The notes under the pieces are model-generated. The model saw only the letters and a program-made list of their open reading frames with translations. It ran no database searches and had not been told where the DNA came from. Of a stretch of 64,000 nucleotides of DNA, positions 16,863 to 26,542 are shown piece by piece (position 1 is the stretch's first letter; every line of letters begins with the position of its first letter). The translations under genes and the position numbers were made by a program. This DNA comes from Paenibacillus sp. FSL R5-0766 (GTDB lineage Bacteria > Bacillota > Bacilli > Paenibacillales > Paenibacillaceae), in NCBI RefSeq assembly GCF_037971845.1, contig NZ_CP150227.1, forward strand, positions 3,286,001 to 3,350,000. Reading direction: 5' to 3'.

Positions 16863-18176
16863 TTAGAAACCTTCTACACCTTTATCCTGCATCAGCTGAC
16901 TGAACTTCTCATCCCAGGATTTCAGTACTTCTTCCGGTGACAAACCACCTGCAAATTGATCCTGCAACAATCGGTACAGTTCGCTGCGATCAACCAGCAT
17001 GTATGCATCCGTTGTCAGCACGGTTTTCTTCGGCGTAATATAGTTGTCTACAATATCCTGTTTGTATGCTGGCAGTTCCGGTGTAGTAACGTCACTGAAA
17101 TTGGATACGTATCCTTTGGAATCGACGATCTGTTGTGCGACATCCTTGGAAGCGATATAGTCCAGGAACTGTTTGGCTTCATCCAGATGTTTGGATTTCT
17201 TCGGAATGAACAGTTGTCCGCCCAGTGGACTTGCACCCAGACTGGCATTGTCTGACGATGGAATCGGGAATACGCCCAGTTCCATATTTGGATCTTGCTC
17301 GGCAACGCCTTCAATTAACCAATCTCCCATAAACATCATGGCTACTTCCTTGTTCAGGAATTTACCTACGGCCATGTCATAGCTGTCGCTAAGCACATCC
17401 GTGTTGGTGTAACCTTTGGTGTAAATTTCATATTGTTGTTCCAGGAATGTTTTGAATTCCGGGATATCAGACCATTTTTTCTTATTGCTGTTCAGCTCAT
17501 CAAAAAAAGTCGGTTCATTTTTGGCTACAAAATCGGCAAAAGCTGCGGCAGGCCAGATGTTGGCAGCCCAAGCATCTTTGTAAGGCATGAATACAGGAGT
17601 AATGCCACTTGCTTTGATTTTTTCACAGATCGCCAGGAATTCTTCGTAGTTGGTTGGAATCGACAACCCGAGTTCTTCAAAGATTTGTTTGTTATAAACG
17701 ACTCCTTGCATCCCTGTATCTTGGCTGACATGGAAGCTGTAGAGATGACCACCAGAAGAGAGGACGTCTTTGTTCACAATTCTGCTCGCCCATGGCTCGT
17801 TATCCAGAATCTCGAAGTTACGTTCAAGGTTCAGGTCCGTGACTGCGCTTGCGAGATTGTACTGAATAATGTCAGGCGTTTCATCTACAGCCAGTTTGGT
17901 TTGCAGTACAGTCGTTGTTTGTTCCGCTGGAATCAGCTGCAAATTAACACGAATGTTCGTTTGTTTCTCGAATGCATCGAGAATGTCCTGCTGGATGAAA
18001 GCAGAGTCCTGAGAACTTTTAGAGATGGCCAGCTCCAATGTGACTTTGCCACTCTTGCTATCCCCGCCAGCAGCTGTGCCGGAATCGGTACCTCCTGATC
18101 CACAAGCCGTTAACGAGACCGATAATAAACTGGCCAGAATAATAGAAAGCGCCTTTTTTCTTTTTATTGTTTTCAA
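16863..18176 (-). CDS. Extracellular sugar-binding lipoprotein of an ABC importer
   Basis: 437 residues. The lipoprotein signal peptide ends L-T-A-C at residue 25, with G/S-rich residues after it. The body is a family 1 solute-binding protein (MalE/UgpB-like) with F-L-N-K-E-V-A-M-M-F-M-G-D-W near residue 275 and S-P-L-G-G-Q-L-F-I-P-K-K-S. The start is TTG at 18176 behind GAGGGGGA. It is divergent from a YesM/YesN-type two-component system, which usually senses the same sugar or oligosaccharide. The substrate is not deducible. Confidence 0.9.
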   Translation of the reverse strand: MKTIKRKKALSIILASLLSVSLTACGSGGTDSGTAAGGDSKSGKVTLELAISKSSQDSAFIQQDILDAFEKQTNIRVNLQLIPAEQTTTVLQTKLAVDETPDIIQYNLASAVTDLNLERNFEILDNEPWASRIVNKDVLSSGGHLYSFHVSQDTGMQGVVYNKQIFEELGLSIPTNYEEFLAICEKIKASGITPVFMPYKDAWAANIWPAAAFADFVAKNEPTFFDELNSNKKKWSDIPEFKTFLEQQYEIYTKGYTNTDVLSDSYDMAVGKFLNKEVAMMFMGDWLIEGVAEQDPNMELGVFPIPSSDNASLGASPLGGQLFIPKKSKHLDEAKQFLDYIASKDVAQQIVDSKGYVSNFSDVTTPELPAYKQDIVDNYITPKKTVLTTDAYMLVDRSELYRLLQDQFAGGLSPEEVLKSWDEKFSQLMQDKGVEGF

Positions 18177-18202
18177 TGCAAATCCCCCTCTAAAACGTTT
18201 AG

Positions 18203-18228
18203 TGAATCCGTTTACAAATCCGATTATA
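18203..18228 (-). promoter_or_regulatory. Promoter and cre-like site of the sugar ABC operon
   Basis: Leftward -10 TATAAT (complement of 18223-18228) has no good -35, as expected for a response-regulator-activated promoter. Just downstream lies TGAATCCGTTTACA (18203-18216), which resembles a catabolite-response element with two mismatches. Such a place, after the start point, suits CcpA roadblock repression. Confidence 0.4.
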
Positions 18229-18383
18229 GTTTCTTTTATCGCCCCGGTACATGTCTGTGCTTGAACGTTGATGTGTAAAATCCTGAACTTGAAATCGCTA
18301 TCATTTCATGGAGTACCGTGATACAGTAGGACATAAATCTAAGGGATTTCACATCATGTCAGAACAGGAGGGTAACTCTGAGA

Positions 18384-20147
18384 ATGGCAAAGCTCATACA
18401 TAAAGCAACTCAATTCAGTTTGCAGACAAAGGTGTTTTTGACATTTCTGGCTCTGCTTTTGTTCGTGCTGGGCTGTTTTATCGTTTATGTGAATGTGATT
18501 GTTATTCGCCCGCTCAAACTGAAAACGGAGCAGGATACGCTCGTGACTGCTACAAAGGTAAGAGAGCAAGTTGATCTCTACGTAGAACAACAGAACCAGA
18601 TGTCGCAGCGAATATTATCCAGCAAAAATATATTTGCAGCCATGGACAAGAGCTCCTCAGCGCATAGTAATTATGAAAGGCTGAAACAGATTCGGATCAT
18701 CAAAGACATCATGTTTCAGGCGATCGGGCCGAGTATGAATATCAAAGACATGTCCATCTACGACAATCACGGTGTTCTCCTGACAACATATCTGGGTTCG
18801 GGCAATCCGCCCGCAATCCTGAACACCATGATGGAGAGTAGTCAGGTCGGACGAGATTGGACGGAAAGTGGTTTTGTTCTGCTGCGCCAAGACGATACCA
18901 TCTCCTTTGTGCGCACGATTAATGATCAGAACGGCAAGGTGTACGGTTATCTTAGCATTCAGATGGAACAGGCATATATACAGAACCTTACGGAAGGTAT
19001 CACAGCAGGGGATGTCTATATTCTGAATGAACATGGGGAGCAGATGACAGGCAAGGAAGACGGTGTGACATTTGCCAACTGGACGAAACCTTCATCAAAT
19101 GAGGGACTCGATGTGGACAAAGACGACAATTATGTCACGCATTCCACTTCACCCAGTACAGGCTGGATCACGTATATCATTACTCCCAAAAAATCTGTTC
19201 TAGGTTCGATCCATTCGGTTCAGACGATGTCCATTCTGCTGATTACAGCACTGATGCTGGTTTCATTTGTGTATATCTTCCTGTCGACACGTAATCTGCT
19301 GTTGCCTATCCGCAAGCTACGCAGTCAAATCTGGCGCATGAACTACAGCAATATGAATTTGAAAGTGGATGAATCGCCGAAGAATAACGATCTCTTATTG
19401 CTGAATGAAGCCTTTCAGGATCTGATGGAGAGGCTGCAGCAATCCATTGACCGGGAAAAATCGGCGCTTCATGAAGAAGTAAAGGCGCGTAATTCTGCGC
19501 TGCAAGCCCAGATTGCACCTCATTTTATTCATAATGTCTTATACCTGATCAGTATTGCCGCCCAAGAGGGGAAGACCAAAGTTGTATCGGATATGTGCAA
19601 ACATCTTTCGGACAGTCTACGTTATATTGTCTCTTCACCATACGCGCATGTGACTTTGGGTGAGGAGCTTCAACATACGAGACATTATCTGTCCCTTGTA
19701 CATCAAAAGTACGAAGAGGATCTGGAGTGGGACATCCGTGCAGACGAGCTGGCGAACGAAATCCGGTTGCCGCGGTTGGTCATTCAGCCATTTGTGGAAA
19801 ACTGCATTGAACATGCCTTTGCCAACACCGCGCCGCCTTGGCGTATCCAGATTACCGTGAAGCAATATAACGGATTATGGGCTTTGGGGATCAAAGATAA
19901 TGGAGAAGGCTTTCCACCGGATAAGATCCAGGACATTTTAGCCAATATTCAGGCATCGGGTTCCGGAATGAACCAGACTGCCGATCGTGCCACAGCCCTT
20001 GGTAACATGGGGATTATCAATAGCGTCAATCGACTCAAACTAATGTATAACAATCGGCTCTTTATTAATATATTTAACAATCATGCGGATGAGCAACATG
20101 GAGCAACGATTCAAATCATCGGCTCACTGACGAAGGATTTTTACTAG
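18384..20147 (+). CDS. YesM-type sensor histidine kinase
   Basis: 587 residues. The first membrane segment is 17-39, an extracellular sensor region follows to about 280, the second membrane segment is about 282-300, then HAMP and a His_kinase (PF06580) domain. The phospho-acceptor is H380 in L-Q-A-Q-I-A-P-H-F. The ATPase N-box includes N473 (V-I-Q-P-F-V-E-N), and the G1 motif is D-N-G-E-G-F at 505-510. It probably senses the sugar or a binding-protein complex and phosphorylates the regulator encoded 16 bases downstream. Divergent from the sugar ABC operon. Confidence 0.9.
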   Translation: MAKLIHKATQFSLQTKVFLTFLALLLFVLGCFIVYVNVIVIRPLKLKTEQDTLVTATKVREQVDLYVEQQNQMSQRILSSKNIFAAMDKSSSAHSNYERLKQIRIIKDIMFQAIGPSMNIKDMSIYDNHGVLLTTYLGSGNPPAILNTMMESSQVGRDWTESGFVLLRQDDTISFVRTINDQNGKVYGYLSIQMEQAYIQNLTEGITAGDVYILNEHGEQMTGKEDGVTFANWTKPSSNEGLDVDKDDNYVTHSTSPSTGWITYIITPKKSVLGSIHSVQTMSILLITALMLVSFVYIFLSTRNLLLPIRKLRSQIWRMNYSNMNLKVDESPKNNDLLLLNEAFQDLMERLQQSIDREKSALHEEVKARNSALQAQIAPHFIHNVLYLISIAAQEGKTKVVSDMCKHLSDSLRYIVSSPYAHVTLGEELQHTRHYLSLVHQKYEEDLEWDIRADELANEIRLPRLVIQPFVENCIEHAFANTAPPWRIQITVKQYNGLWALGIKDNGEGFPPDKIQDILANIQASGSGMNQTADRATALGNMGIINSVNRLKLMYNNRLFINIFNNHADEQHGATIQIIGSLTKDFY

Positions 20148-20163
20148 CAAGGAGGTACAGACG

Positions 20164-21690
20164 ATGTATGACGTTATGATCGTTGAGGATAGCAAACCGA
20201 TATTACGTAATATTAAAATGCTCTTGGAAACGCTCAACCTCCCGATTCGTGTAACGGCTACGGCAACCAATGGAGAGGAAGCCTTGGCAGCCATCAAGCA
20301 GTCACCGATTGATTTGCTGTTGACAGATATACGAATGCCAAAAATGGATGGGCTATCCCTGATTGAGCAAGCCAAGCTTGCCAACCCGGATCTGAAGGTC
20401 ATCTTGATTAGTGGTTATAGCGATTTTGAATACACGAGAAAAGCATTAAACCTGCAAGTGTTTGACTATTTGTTAAAACCTGTCGAGCGAGAGGCGCTTG
20501 AAGAAGTCATGGGTCGGGTAATTGACCAACTTGATCAACAGATGTCCAAGGAACTGCTGGATTTGCAGGAAATCATTCATCCCCAATGTGAGACTACGCC
20601 CAAACAAGGGGAGGAGTTTCCGCCTTTATTCAGCCAGATGATGATCATTATGAGCAAACAGCCTTTTACCGCAGGGCATGAACGATGGGTGCAGGTGGAA
20701 CTTGATGGCATAGTGCAGGATTTTTTTGCATTCCATCCTTGTCGTGTGTACACTAGTCAAACCCCATATCAATTTGTCGCTTTTGTCAATAAAAGTGCAC
20801 TTGAGGTGTACTCTTCCGTACATGAATGTCTTGAATCGTTGCGACGGCATTTGGTTGCGCATGACATCGATGCGATCATTGGAGGACAACTTCTATTCGC
20901 TGAGTCTGGTAATCTGCCGGAGCTCTATCACCGCATGTCGTCCATTTTGTCTGAGCAGCAACGGTTGAAACAAGGAATAGTGTTGGATACCGGGAATCCG
21001 GTGTCTATGGCCAGATCCGAGACAGGCTGTCTGGATCCGGTGCAGGAATCTGTTTTTGTACAGATGATACAGGCTCGGCAGAAAGAACGGTTTGCTCTTA
21101 AGTTATCCGAATTGCTGGATCGATGGGCAGAGGAAAATGTACATATGACCGAGGTGGATCGGTTTATTGGATTGATTGTAGACACGTTTGCTCATCTGTA
21201 CGAGGAACAGGGGTCGGGCATGAGATTGGGCCTGGAGCTCCGGTCAAGACAATTCGCCCAGGCACAGGCCTATGCCGATTTTTGCCGGGAACTGACGGAA
21301 TGGACGGGACAGTGCTTCGATATGCTGCAATCCCACGTTCGAAAAAGCAAGGCGATCTTGTTCGAACAGATTGACGATTACGTAAAACTAAATAAATACT
21401 CTCAATTATCTATCAACGACATTGCCATGAAGTTTCACGTTAGCCCGTCGTACGTCAGCAGAGTGATCAAAAATGCAACACAAATTACATTTGTTCAGTA
21501 TTACACCCGGCTTCGCATTCAGGAGGCCTGCAGACTGATGGAAAGTCAACCCGACATGAAGTTTAAGGAAGTATCCGATTTACTGTCATTTAGCGACCAA
21601 CACTATTTCTCGAAGGTGTTCAAAGAGTATACGGGGCTGAGTCCTACGGATTATAAACAACAGATGTCTGGTATAAAGACCCAACCATAG
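20164..21690 (+). CDS. YesN-type response regulator with AraC DNA-binding domain
   Basis: 508 residues. The receiver domain (1-120) has E8/D9, phosphorylation site D55 in T-D-I-R-M-P-K-M-D-G, S83 and K105. A long middle region of unknown role (about 120-400) leads to a C-terminal AraC double helix-turn-helix (about 408-505: S-I-N-D-I-A-M-K-F-H-V-S-P-S-Y-V-S-R and S-F-S-D-Q-H-Y-F-S-K). AAGGAGG precedes the ATG. Partner of the upstream kinase; expected to activate the divergent sugar ABC operon. Confidence 0.92.
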   Translation: MYDVMIVEDSKPILRNIKMLLETLNLPIRVTATATNGEEALAAIKQSPIDLLLTDIRMPKMDGLSLIEQAKLANPDLKVILISGYSDFEYTRKALNLQVFDYLLKPVEREALEEVMGRVIDQLDQQMSKELLDLQEIIHPQCETTPKQGEEFPPLFSQMMIIMSKQPFTAGHERWVQVELDGIVQDFFAFHPCRVYTSQTPYQFVAFVNKSALEVYSSVHECLESLRRHLVAHDIDAIIGGQLLFAESGNLPELYHRMSSILSEQQRLKQGIVLDTGNPVSMARSETGCLDPVQESVFVQMIQARQKERFALKLSELLDRWAEENVHMTEVDRFIGLIVDTFAHLYEEQGSGMRLGLELRSRQFAQAQAYADFCRELTEWTGQCFDMLQSHVRKSKAILFEQIDDYVKLNKYSQLSINDIAMKFHVSPSYVSRVIKNATQITFVQYYTRLRIQEACRLMESQPDMKFKEVSDLLSFSDQHYFSKVFKEYTGLSPTDYKQQMSGIKTQP

Positions 21691-21720
21691 TTAACAAACC
21701 CTTTTTATTTATGCTATAAT
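21691..21720 (+). promoter_or_regulatory. Sigma-A-like promoter before the chemoreceptor leader
   Basis: -35 TTAACA (21691-21696), an 18-base spacer and a perfect -10 TATAAT (21715-21720), starting right after the stop codon of the response regulator. A start point near 21727 would put the hairpin at 21762-21817 in the leader. Confidence 0.6.
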
Positions 21721-21761
21721 ACTAACAAATACGGCTTGTTACTGAATTCATTCAGGCAATA

Positions 21762-21817
21762 CCTATGTATATACATGCTCAAAGTTTCTTTGGGTGTGTG
21801 TATATATGGGTTTTTTT
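21762..21817 (+). terminator. Fully paired 23-base-pair hairpin with U-tract ahead of the chemoreceptor gene
   Basis: Bases 21762-21784 and 21788-21810 pair along their whole length (17 Watson-Crick and 6 G-U pairs) around loop TTT, followed by seven T. It may end the kinase/regulator transcript. But it lies after a good promoter and before the chemoreceptor, so it could also be an attenuator or the end of a small RNA of about 90 bases. Confidence 0.8.
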
Positions 21818-21872
21818 GCGTTTACTGGCCGATTGATTCTACCAAAAATGGATAAAGAGAGGAAGATTCACT

Positions 21873-23918
21873 TTGGAAAAGAAAAAGAAAAAAGGGTCAT
21901 TTTATAGGAAAGGAGGAGCCGGTTTACGATTAATGAGCACTCGACTCATTGCAGCTTTCCTTGCGGTACTTCTTATCCCTACTGCACTTATCGGATATTT
22001 CTCATATCATAGTGCCAAAGATCAAGTACAACAAAAAATGACAGAGCCCATCAATACCATATTAACGATGACCGGACAGCATATTAACAATCTGGTAGGG
22101 GAAAAAGCAGCATTATTGAGTTACATAGACAGCATGTATGGCTCCGACCCCAGTCAGGCCAACAACGAAGCACTACAAGTAGGAATCGACCAGTTAGCTG
22201 ATACATATCCTGATATTCTTTCCATAACCGTGGGCAACGACCAAGGCAGTGTTATATCTTCTTCAGCAATAGAGGATGCAACATACGATCCACGCAGTAC
22301 AGAATGGTACACCAATGGTATAAGTAACAATGGATCATTCTATTTTTCGAGTATTATGAAAGATCAGGTATCCGGGAAGATTTATGTAGAAATTTCAAAG
22401 GCTCTTTCAAATGATCACGGTGTAGCAAGTATTAAACTTAATCTGGAGCGATTAGCAAATGAAATATCGATTGTGGATGTCGGAGGTAATGGGAGTCTGA
22501 TTGTGGTGGACTCCAATCGAACCATTGTGGCTTGGTCTGGTGCCATTGTAAAGGGTGGGGGAGGAGAGCTTGGCGGAGCACTCATCGAGGGAATTCCAGT
22601 CCATCCAAATACGGCTTCAAGTTCCGATGAACCGATGGCATTTTCTCAATTTGTCCGAACGGATCTGGCGTATGATCTGGAGGTATATAACGGTGTTAAT
22701 GCTTTGACGGGTTGGAATGTCATTGCTTTGATGGGTCATGAAGATTTTATCGCCGCAGCGAAACCCATTATGGTATCGAGTCTAACGGTCATTATTATAT
22801 CTGTATTGATTGCTGGTGTAATTATATTCTTCATTCTGAGATCTTTTATTGTACCTATGCAAAAACTGAGAAAGGCAACCCGCAGCGTAAGCGAAGGGAA
22901 TCTGTCCGAACGGGTGAATCTGAAAACCGAAAACGAATTTGGTATATTGGCAAATGATTTTGACCAAATGACCATCTCCCTTCAATCGGTGGTTGCTGAA
23001 CTTCATCAGGCGTCATCGTTGTTAAGCCACTCTTCCCAAATGATTCAGGAAAGTACTGAACAAACCACCCAATCGGTTCAACATGTGGCGGAAACGATGC
23101 ACCAGACTGCTGAATCAGCTATCGTTGGGGCGGAAAATTCGGAACAAACCGCGAATGCCGTAGAAGAGATGGCGAGAGGCATCAGTACAATTGCAGAATC
23201 TGCGAGTGCGATTGTGGATTCGGCTGAAGAGACGGAGCGTGCTGTTGCTAACGGTGGAAAAACGATAAATCAGGTCGGAGAACAAATGGAACACATTCTC
23301 GGAGCTGTTGAAGAAACCTCGGCACTGATTAACGAGCTATCCGGTCTATCCGCTGAAGCCAATCGAATGAATGAAGCGATTGCGGATATCTCTCGGCAAA
23401 CCAACCTACTATCACTGAATGCTTCTATTGAAGCATCAAGAGCAGGAGAACACGGAAAAGGTTTTGCGGTCGTTGCTGGTGAGGTTCGCACATTATCGAT
23501 GCAATCCAAACAAAGTGCGGACGAGATTGGCGCTACTATTGGCAAAATGCTCGATCTGATTGCGAAATCCACATCTCTTATGAATGATAAAGTTCGTAAT
23601 CAAGTTGGTGAAGGAATGCGGATCAGCCAAGAAGCTTCAGCAACCATATCGAACATCGAACAATATACAACGCATATCGTGGATCAAATTCAGGATATTT
23701 CCGCTGTCTCAGAACAGTTGTCAGCCAGTACGGAAGAAGTCTCGGCTACCGTTGCCGCGATGAGTCACATCTCTAAAGTGTCGGCTGATAGTGCTCAGAC
23801 AACTTCAGCAGCAGCCCAACAGCAAATGGCGGCGATGCAGGAGATATCGGCATCATCTGCACAGCTATCCAAAACAGCTGAGAATATGCAAGAACTGGTT
23901 CGCCGGTTTAAACTCTAG
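21873..23918 (+). CDS. Methyl-accepting chemotaxis protein
   Basis: 681 residues. The first membrane segment is about 22-44, an extracellular Cache-type sensor follows to about 300, the second membrane segment is about 303-325, then HAMP (326-378) and a long signalling coiled coil. The hairpin tip has [18 protein letters not shown] near 510, where most receptors have L-A-L-N-A-A-I-E-A-A. The start is TTG behind GAGAGGAAG. It signals through CheW/CheA. The ligand is unknown; many Cache receptors bind amino acids or organic acids. It ends with a clean terminator. Confidence 0.9.
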   Translation: MEKKKKKGSFYRKGGAGLRLMSTRLIAAFLAVLLIPTALIGYFSYHSAKDQVQQKMTEPINTILTMTGQHINNLVGEKAALLSYIDSMYGSDPSQANNEALQVGIDQLADTYPDILSITVGNDQGSVISSSAIEDATYDPRSTEWYTNGISNNGSFYFSSIMKDQVSGKIYVEISKALSNDHGVASIKLNLERLANEISIVDVGGNGSLIVVDSNRTIVAWSGAIVKGGGGELGGALIEGIPVHPNTASSSDEPMAFSQFVRTDLAYDLEVYNGVNALTGWNVIALMGHEDFIAAAKPIMVSSLTVIIISVLIAGVIIFFILRSFIVPMQKLRKATRSVSEGNLSERVNLKTENEFGILANDFDQMTISLQSVVAELHQASSLLSHSSQMIQESTEQTTQSVQHVAETMHQTAESAIVGAENSEQTANAVEEMARGISTIAESASAIVDSAEETERAVANGGKTINQVGEQMEHILGAVEETSALINELSGLSAEANRMNEAIADISRQTNLLSLNASIEASRAGEHGKGFAVVAGEVRTLSMQSKQSADEIGATIGKMLDLIAKSTSLMNDKVRNQVGEGMRISQEASATISNIEQYTTHIVDQIQDISAVSEQLSASTEEVSATVAAMSHISKVSADSAQTTSAAAQQQMAAMQEISASSAQLSKTAENMQELVRRFKL

Positions 23919-23960
23919 AGTAGATGTATGTAAGTGTATAAGGAAACGTAAATAGCCAAG

Positions 23961-23987
23961 GCGCTCCCCAAATTGGAGCGCTTTTTT
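23961..23987 (+). terminator. Terminator of the chemoreceptor gene
   Basis: GCGCTCC (23961-23967) pairs with GGAGCGC (23975-23981), followed by six T. Confidence 0.9.
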
Positions 23988-24009
23988 GGGTTTAGAGAGA
24001 TTGGTGAAA

Positions 24010-24882
24010 TTAGTAAGAATGTGACACCTCATCCCCGAACATATCCTTTTGATTCTTTTTCCGGAAACTTCGAGGTGATTCACCAACCGTTTTGGTAAAT
24101 AGAATCGTAAAGTAATTGGGGTTATCGTACCCGACCAGTTTGGCAATTTCCCATATTTTTTTGTTGGTTGAGACTAATAATCGGGTGGCTTCACCCATTC
24201 TTCGTTGGATCAGGTAATGATAAGGAGAAGTACCATAGTGATTTTTGTACATATGAATTAAGTAATAAAAATCGATATGAAATTGATCTGCCAATTCTTT
24301 GAGTTTAATATTTTGCCGATAGTTGGTATCCAAATAGTCTTTAATGCTCTCAGCAAGGGTATTACTCCCAACGATCTCCCCACTAGGAAGCTGTTGACGG
24401 GACTGCCGATCGATGATCAGAAGTATTGCTTTCAGGACATGCCCGGAGATTGACTCGTATCCATGTTCCCGGATTGAAAATTCATTGAAGAGAGTCTGCA
24501 TTAACGAATGGAGCTCATCGGAATATCGGTTGGCTCGAATGATCGGATTGTTAGAGGGAGGAATGACCCAATCCTCAAGGGTCCGGGTGCCTTCTGCAAA
24601 ACGAAAGCCACAATAAAAAGTGGATAACGGGTATTCAGGATTGGACTTCTCCTCGTGAAGAGTACCCTTGTTATATATGAGCATGTCCCCTTTTTGAGCC
24701 CAGTGTTTGGTACCGTCAATGGTGAACAATCCTTTGCCTTCAGTTACGTAGATAATCTCATGCAGATCGTCATGTTTATGCGTCGGAAAACTCCAATGGG
24801 GATTGTCGGCCAGTTTTCCTACATAAATAATGGTGCAATCTCGATTTGGATGCCGTTGGCCGAATTCGTGGTGTGTATTCAT
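24010..24882 (-). CDS. AraC-family regulator with cupin sensor domain
   Basis: 290 residues. The N-terminal cupin (about 25-110) has H-K-H-D-D-L-H-E-I-I-Y-V and G-D-M-L-I-Y-N-K-G-T-L-H-E, the usual effector-binding barrel. The C-terminal AraC domain covers about 180-280 (L-K-E-L-A-D-Q-F-H-I-D; V-G-Y-D-N-P-N-Y-F-T-I-L-F). GAAGGGAAG precedes the start. It is divergent from the MFS gene at 25128, whose expression it probably controls. Sugar-responsive members share this architecture. Confidence 0.87.
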   Translation of the reverse strand: MNTHHEFGQRHPNRDCTIIYVGKLADNPHWSFPTHKHDDLHEIIYVTEGKGLFTIDGTKHWAQKGDMLIYNKGTLHEEKSNPEYPLSTFYCGFRFAEGTRTLEDWVIPPSNNPIIRANRYSDELHSLMQTLFNEFSIREHGYESISGHVLKAILLIIDRQSRQQLPSGEIVGSNTLAESIKDYLDTNYRQNIKLKELADQFHIDFYYLIHMYKNHYGTSPYHYLIQRRMGEATRLLVSTNKKIWEIAKLVGYDNPNYFTILFTKTVGESPRSFRKKNQKDMFGDEVSHSY

Positions 24883-25083
24883 CTATGTCTTCCCTTCAGA
24901 ATTAGTAATGAAAGTCTGTGTTGAAATAACAACATATATAATGTTTTGCAATAAAACCACAACAACCTTGATTGTCGCCATAGCGTATCTGACAGTACAA
25001 TTTCACTATCCAAAATGTAACTATATATCGAAAGTGAAGGGATGGGAAAGCAGAAAATACATGATTACGGATCGTCAAAAGAA

Positions 25084-25099
25084 TTGAAGCGCTTGCAAC
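25084..25099. promoter_or_regulatory. cre-like site ahead of the MFS gene
   Basis: Read on the reverse strand, TTGCAAGCGCTTCAAT matches the catabolite-response consensus except for one base. It lies about 30 bases before the transporter start. Confidence 0.4.
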
Positions 25100-25127
25100 A
25101 ATAGAAAGGATTAGTGAGTATTGATTT

Positions 25128-26327
25128 ATGACTAGAAATAGAGAGAACCTACTTATTTTAACGCTTACGCTCGTTAGTTTTGTTCTGGGAACAACCGAGT
25201 ATGTCATCGTGGGTGTATTGAAGGAAATTGAAAGTTACATGAAAGTATCAATTGCTGCCGCGGGTATGCTTGTCTCCGGTTTTGCGATTGCATACGCAGT
25301 GGGTACACCATTTGCTGTGGCTTTCTTGGCCAAAATATCCAGAAGAAGTTCCATATTGATTGGATTTGCAATCGTGTTAGCTTTAAATCTATTGACCGTG
25401 TTCTCAACAACGTTCTCTTCTCTGATGGCCATTCGCATCGTGTCGGCCGTTGCTTGTGGACTTACGATATCACTTTCGATCTCGATCGTAAGCGACGCAG
25501 TGAACCGGGAGCGAAGAGGGGAAGCTATCGCCTGGATTTTGGGCGGATTTTCAATCGCAAATGTGCTAGGTGTTCCGCTCGGTACATTTATCGGACAACA
25601 TCTAAGCTGGTCCATGACGTTTGTTGTTACAGCATGCATAGGTTTTGTGCCGCAGGTATTCATGTTTCGTATTCTGCCACGCCAAACAACAACGATTGCA
25701 GGTTCGTTCAGTGATCAGATGTCTCTCTTTGTGAAGCCACGGATATTGCTGGCCTGTCTGATCCCTGTACTGGGAAACAGCTGTATTTTCGTCGTTTTTA
25801 CGTACATTACGCCACTCCTGAGTGAGACGATGGGTGTGCCAGTACAATGGATTAGTGCAATACTCCTGATCTATGGCGCCTGCAGCATCCTGAGTAACTG
25901 GATTGGTGCCAAAATAGCCAAGGGTGATTTCCTACCCAAGCTCAAGGGGCTTTTCGTTATCCAAGCGATCCTCTTCCTGGGCATGAGTTTTACCGTTTCC
26001 AATCTGTGGATCGGCTTGGCATTCCTGTTTCTGATTGGATGTGTGTCATCCTCCATGAGCGCGGCATCCCAGTTATATTTGTTTGATGTGTCTGGAGCGA
26101 TCGCGCCGGGGTCCAAAGCATTTGCATCTACACTCCTGCCTGTGGCAGCCAATGTGGGTATAGCGTTAGGGTCCTGCGTCGGGGGAATTGCCGTCAATAT
26201 GGGTGGTGTCCAGTGGGTGCCTCCAGTTGCTGTGATGCTTGCCTTGCTGGCTTTTGTCGTTACCCTGATATGCCAGCGTTCCATCCAAGTGAATTCAGAC
26301 GAAGCAACCACCGTAAAAGCAGCTTAG
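25128..26327 (+). CDS. MFS transporter, DHA1 (AraJ/YdhP-like)
   Basis: 399 residues with 12 predicted membrane segments. It opens with the F-V-L-G-T-T-E-Y-V-I-V-G-V-L segment typical of AraJ/YdhP/PbuE-type exporters (drug, sugar or nucleoside efflux). The motif A-like loop A-F-L-A-K-I-S-R-R lies between the second and third segments. The ATG at 25128 is the only in-frame start, since a TGA lies two codons before it. It is divergent from a cupin-AraC regulator. Substrate unknown. Confidence 0.85.
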   Translation: MTRNRENLLILTLTLVSFVLGTTEYVIVGVLKEIESYMKVSIAAAGMLVSGFAIAYAVGTPFAVAFLAKISRRSSILIGFAIVLALNLLTVFSTTFSSLMAIRIVSAVACGLTISLSISIVSDAVNRERRGEAIAWILGGFSIANVLGVPLGTFIGQHLSWSMTFVVTACIGFVPQVFMFRILPRQTTTIAGSFSDQMSLFVKPRILLACLIPVLGNSCIFVVFTYITPLLSETMGVPVQWISAILLIYGACSILSNWIGAKIAKGDFLPKLKGLFVIQAILFLGMSFTVSNLWIGLAFLFLIGCVSSSMSAASQLYLFDVSGAIAPGSKAFASTLLPVAANVGIALGSCVGGIAVNMGGVQWVPPVAVMLALLAFVVTLICQRSIQVNSDEATTVKAA

Positions 26328-26381
26328 ATGAGATGCTTTCTAGACTAAACGGATGAATGCATATATATGGTATATGAACTA

Positions 26382-26420
26382 CAAACAAAGTCGCTGTTAT
26401 GCGGCTTTGTTTGTTTTTTT
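26382..26420 (+). terminator. Terminator of the MFS gene
   Basis: CAAACAAAGTCGC pairs with GCGGCTTTGTTTG (one wobble), then seven T. The core AAAGTCGC/GCGGCTTT recurs in other terminators of this window. Confidence 0.92.
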
Positions 26421-26542
26421 AGTTTTCCAGCATTCCGGATGTAACGGGTTCGTAGATGATAGAGGTAGGATAATGCAATAATTCAGTGAATTTATATATG
26501 AAGAGATCTGATAAAATGAATGAAAAGCTGGGAGGTAAAGCC

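Noticed and set aside
17433..18098. 221-codon rightward open frame inside the sugar-binding protein gene
   Set aside because: Antisense to a clear lipoprotein gene; composition (many Phe, Cys, Arg) is that of a shadow frame.
21721..21872. c-di-GMP riboswitch before the chemoreceptor
   Set aside because: Such riboswitches are common before chemoreceptors, but the GEMM consensus segments are absent; only a plain hairpin is present.
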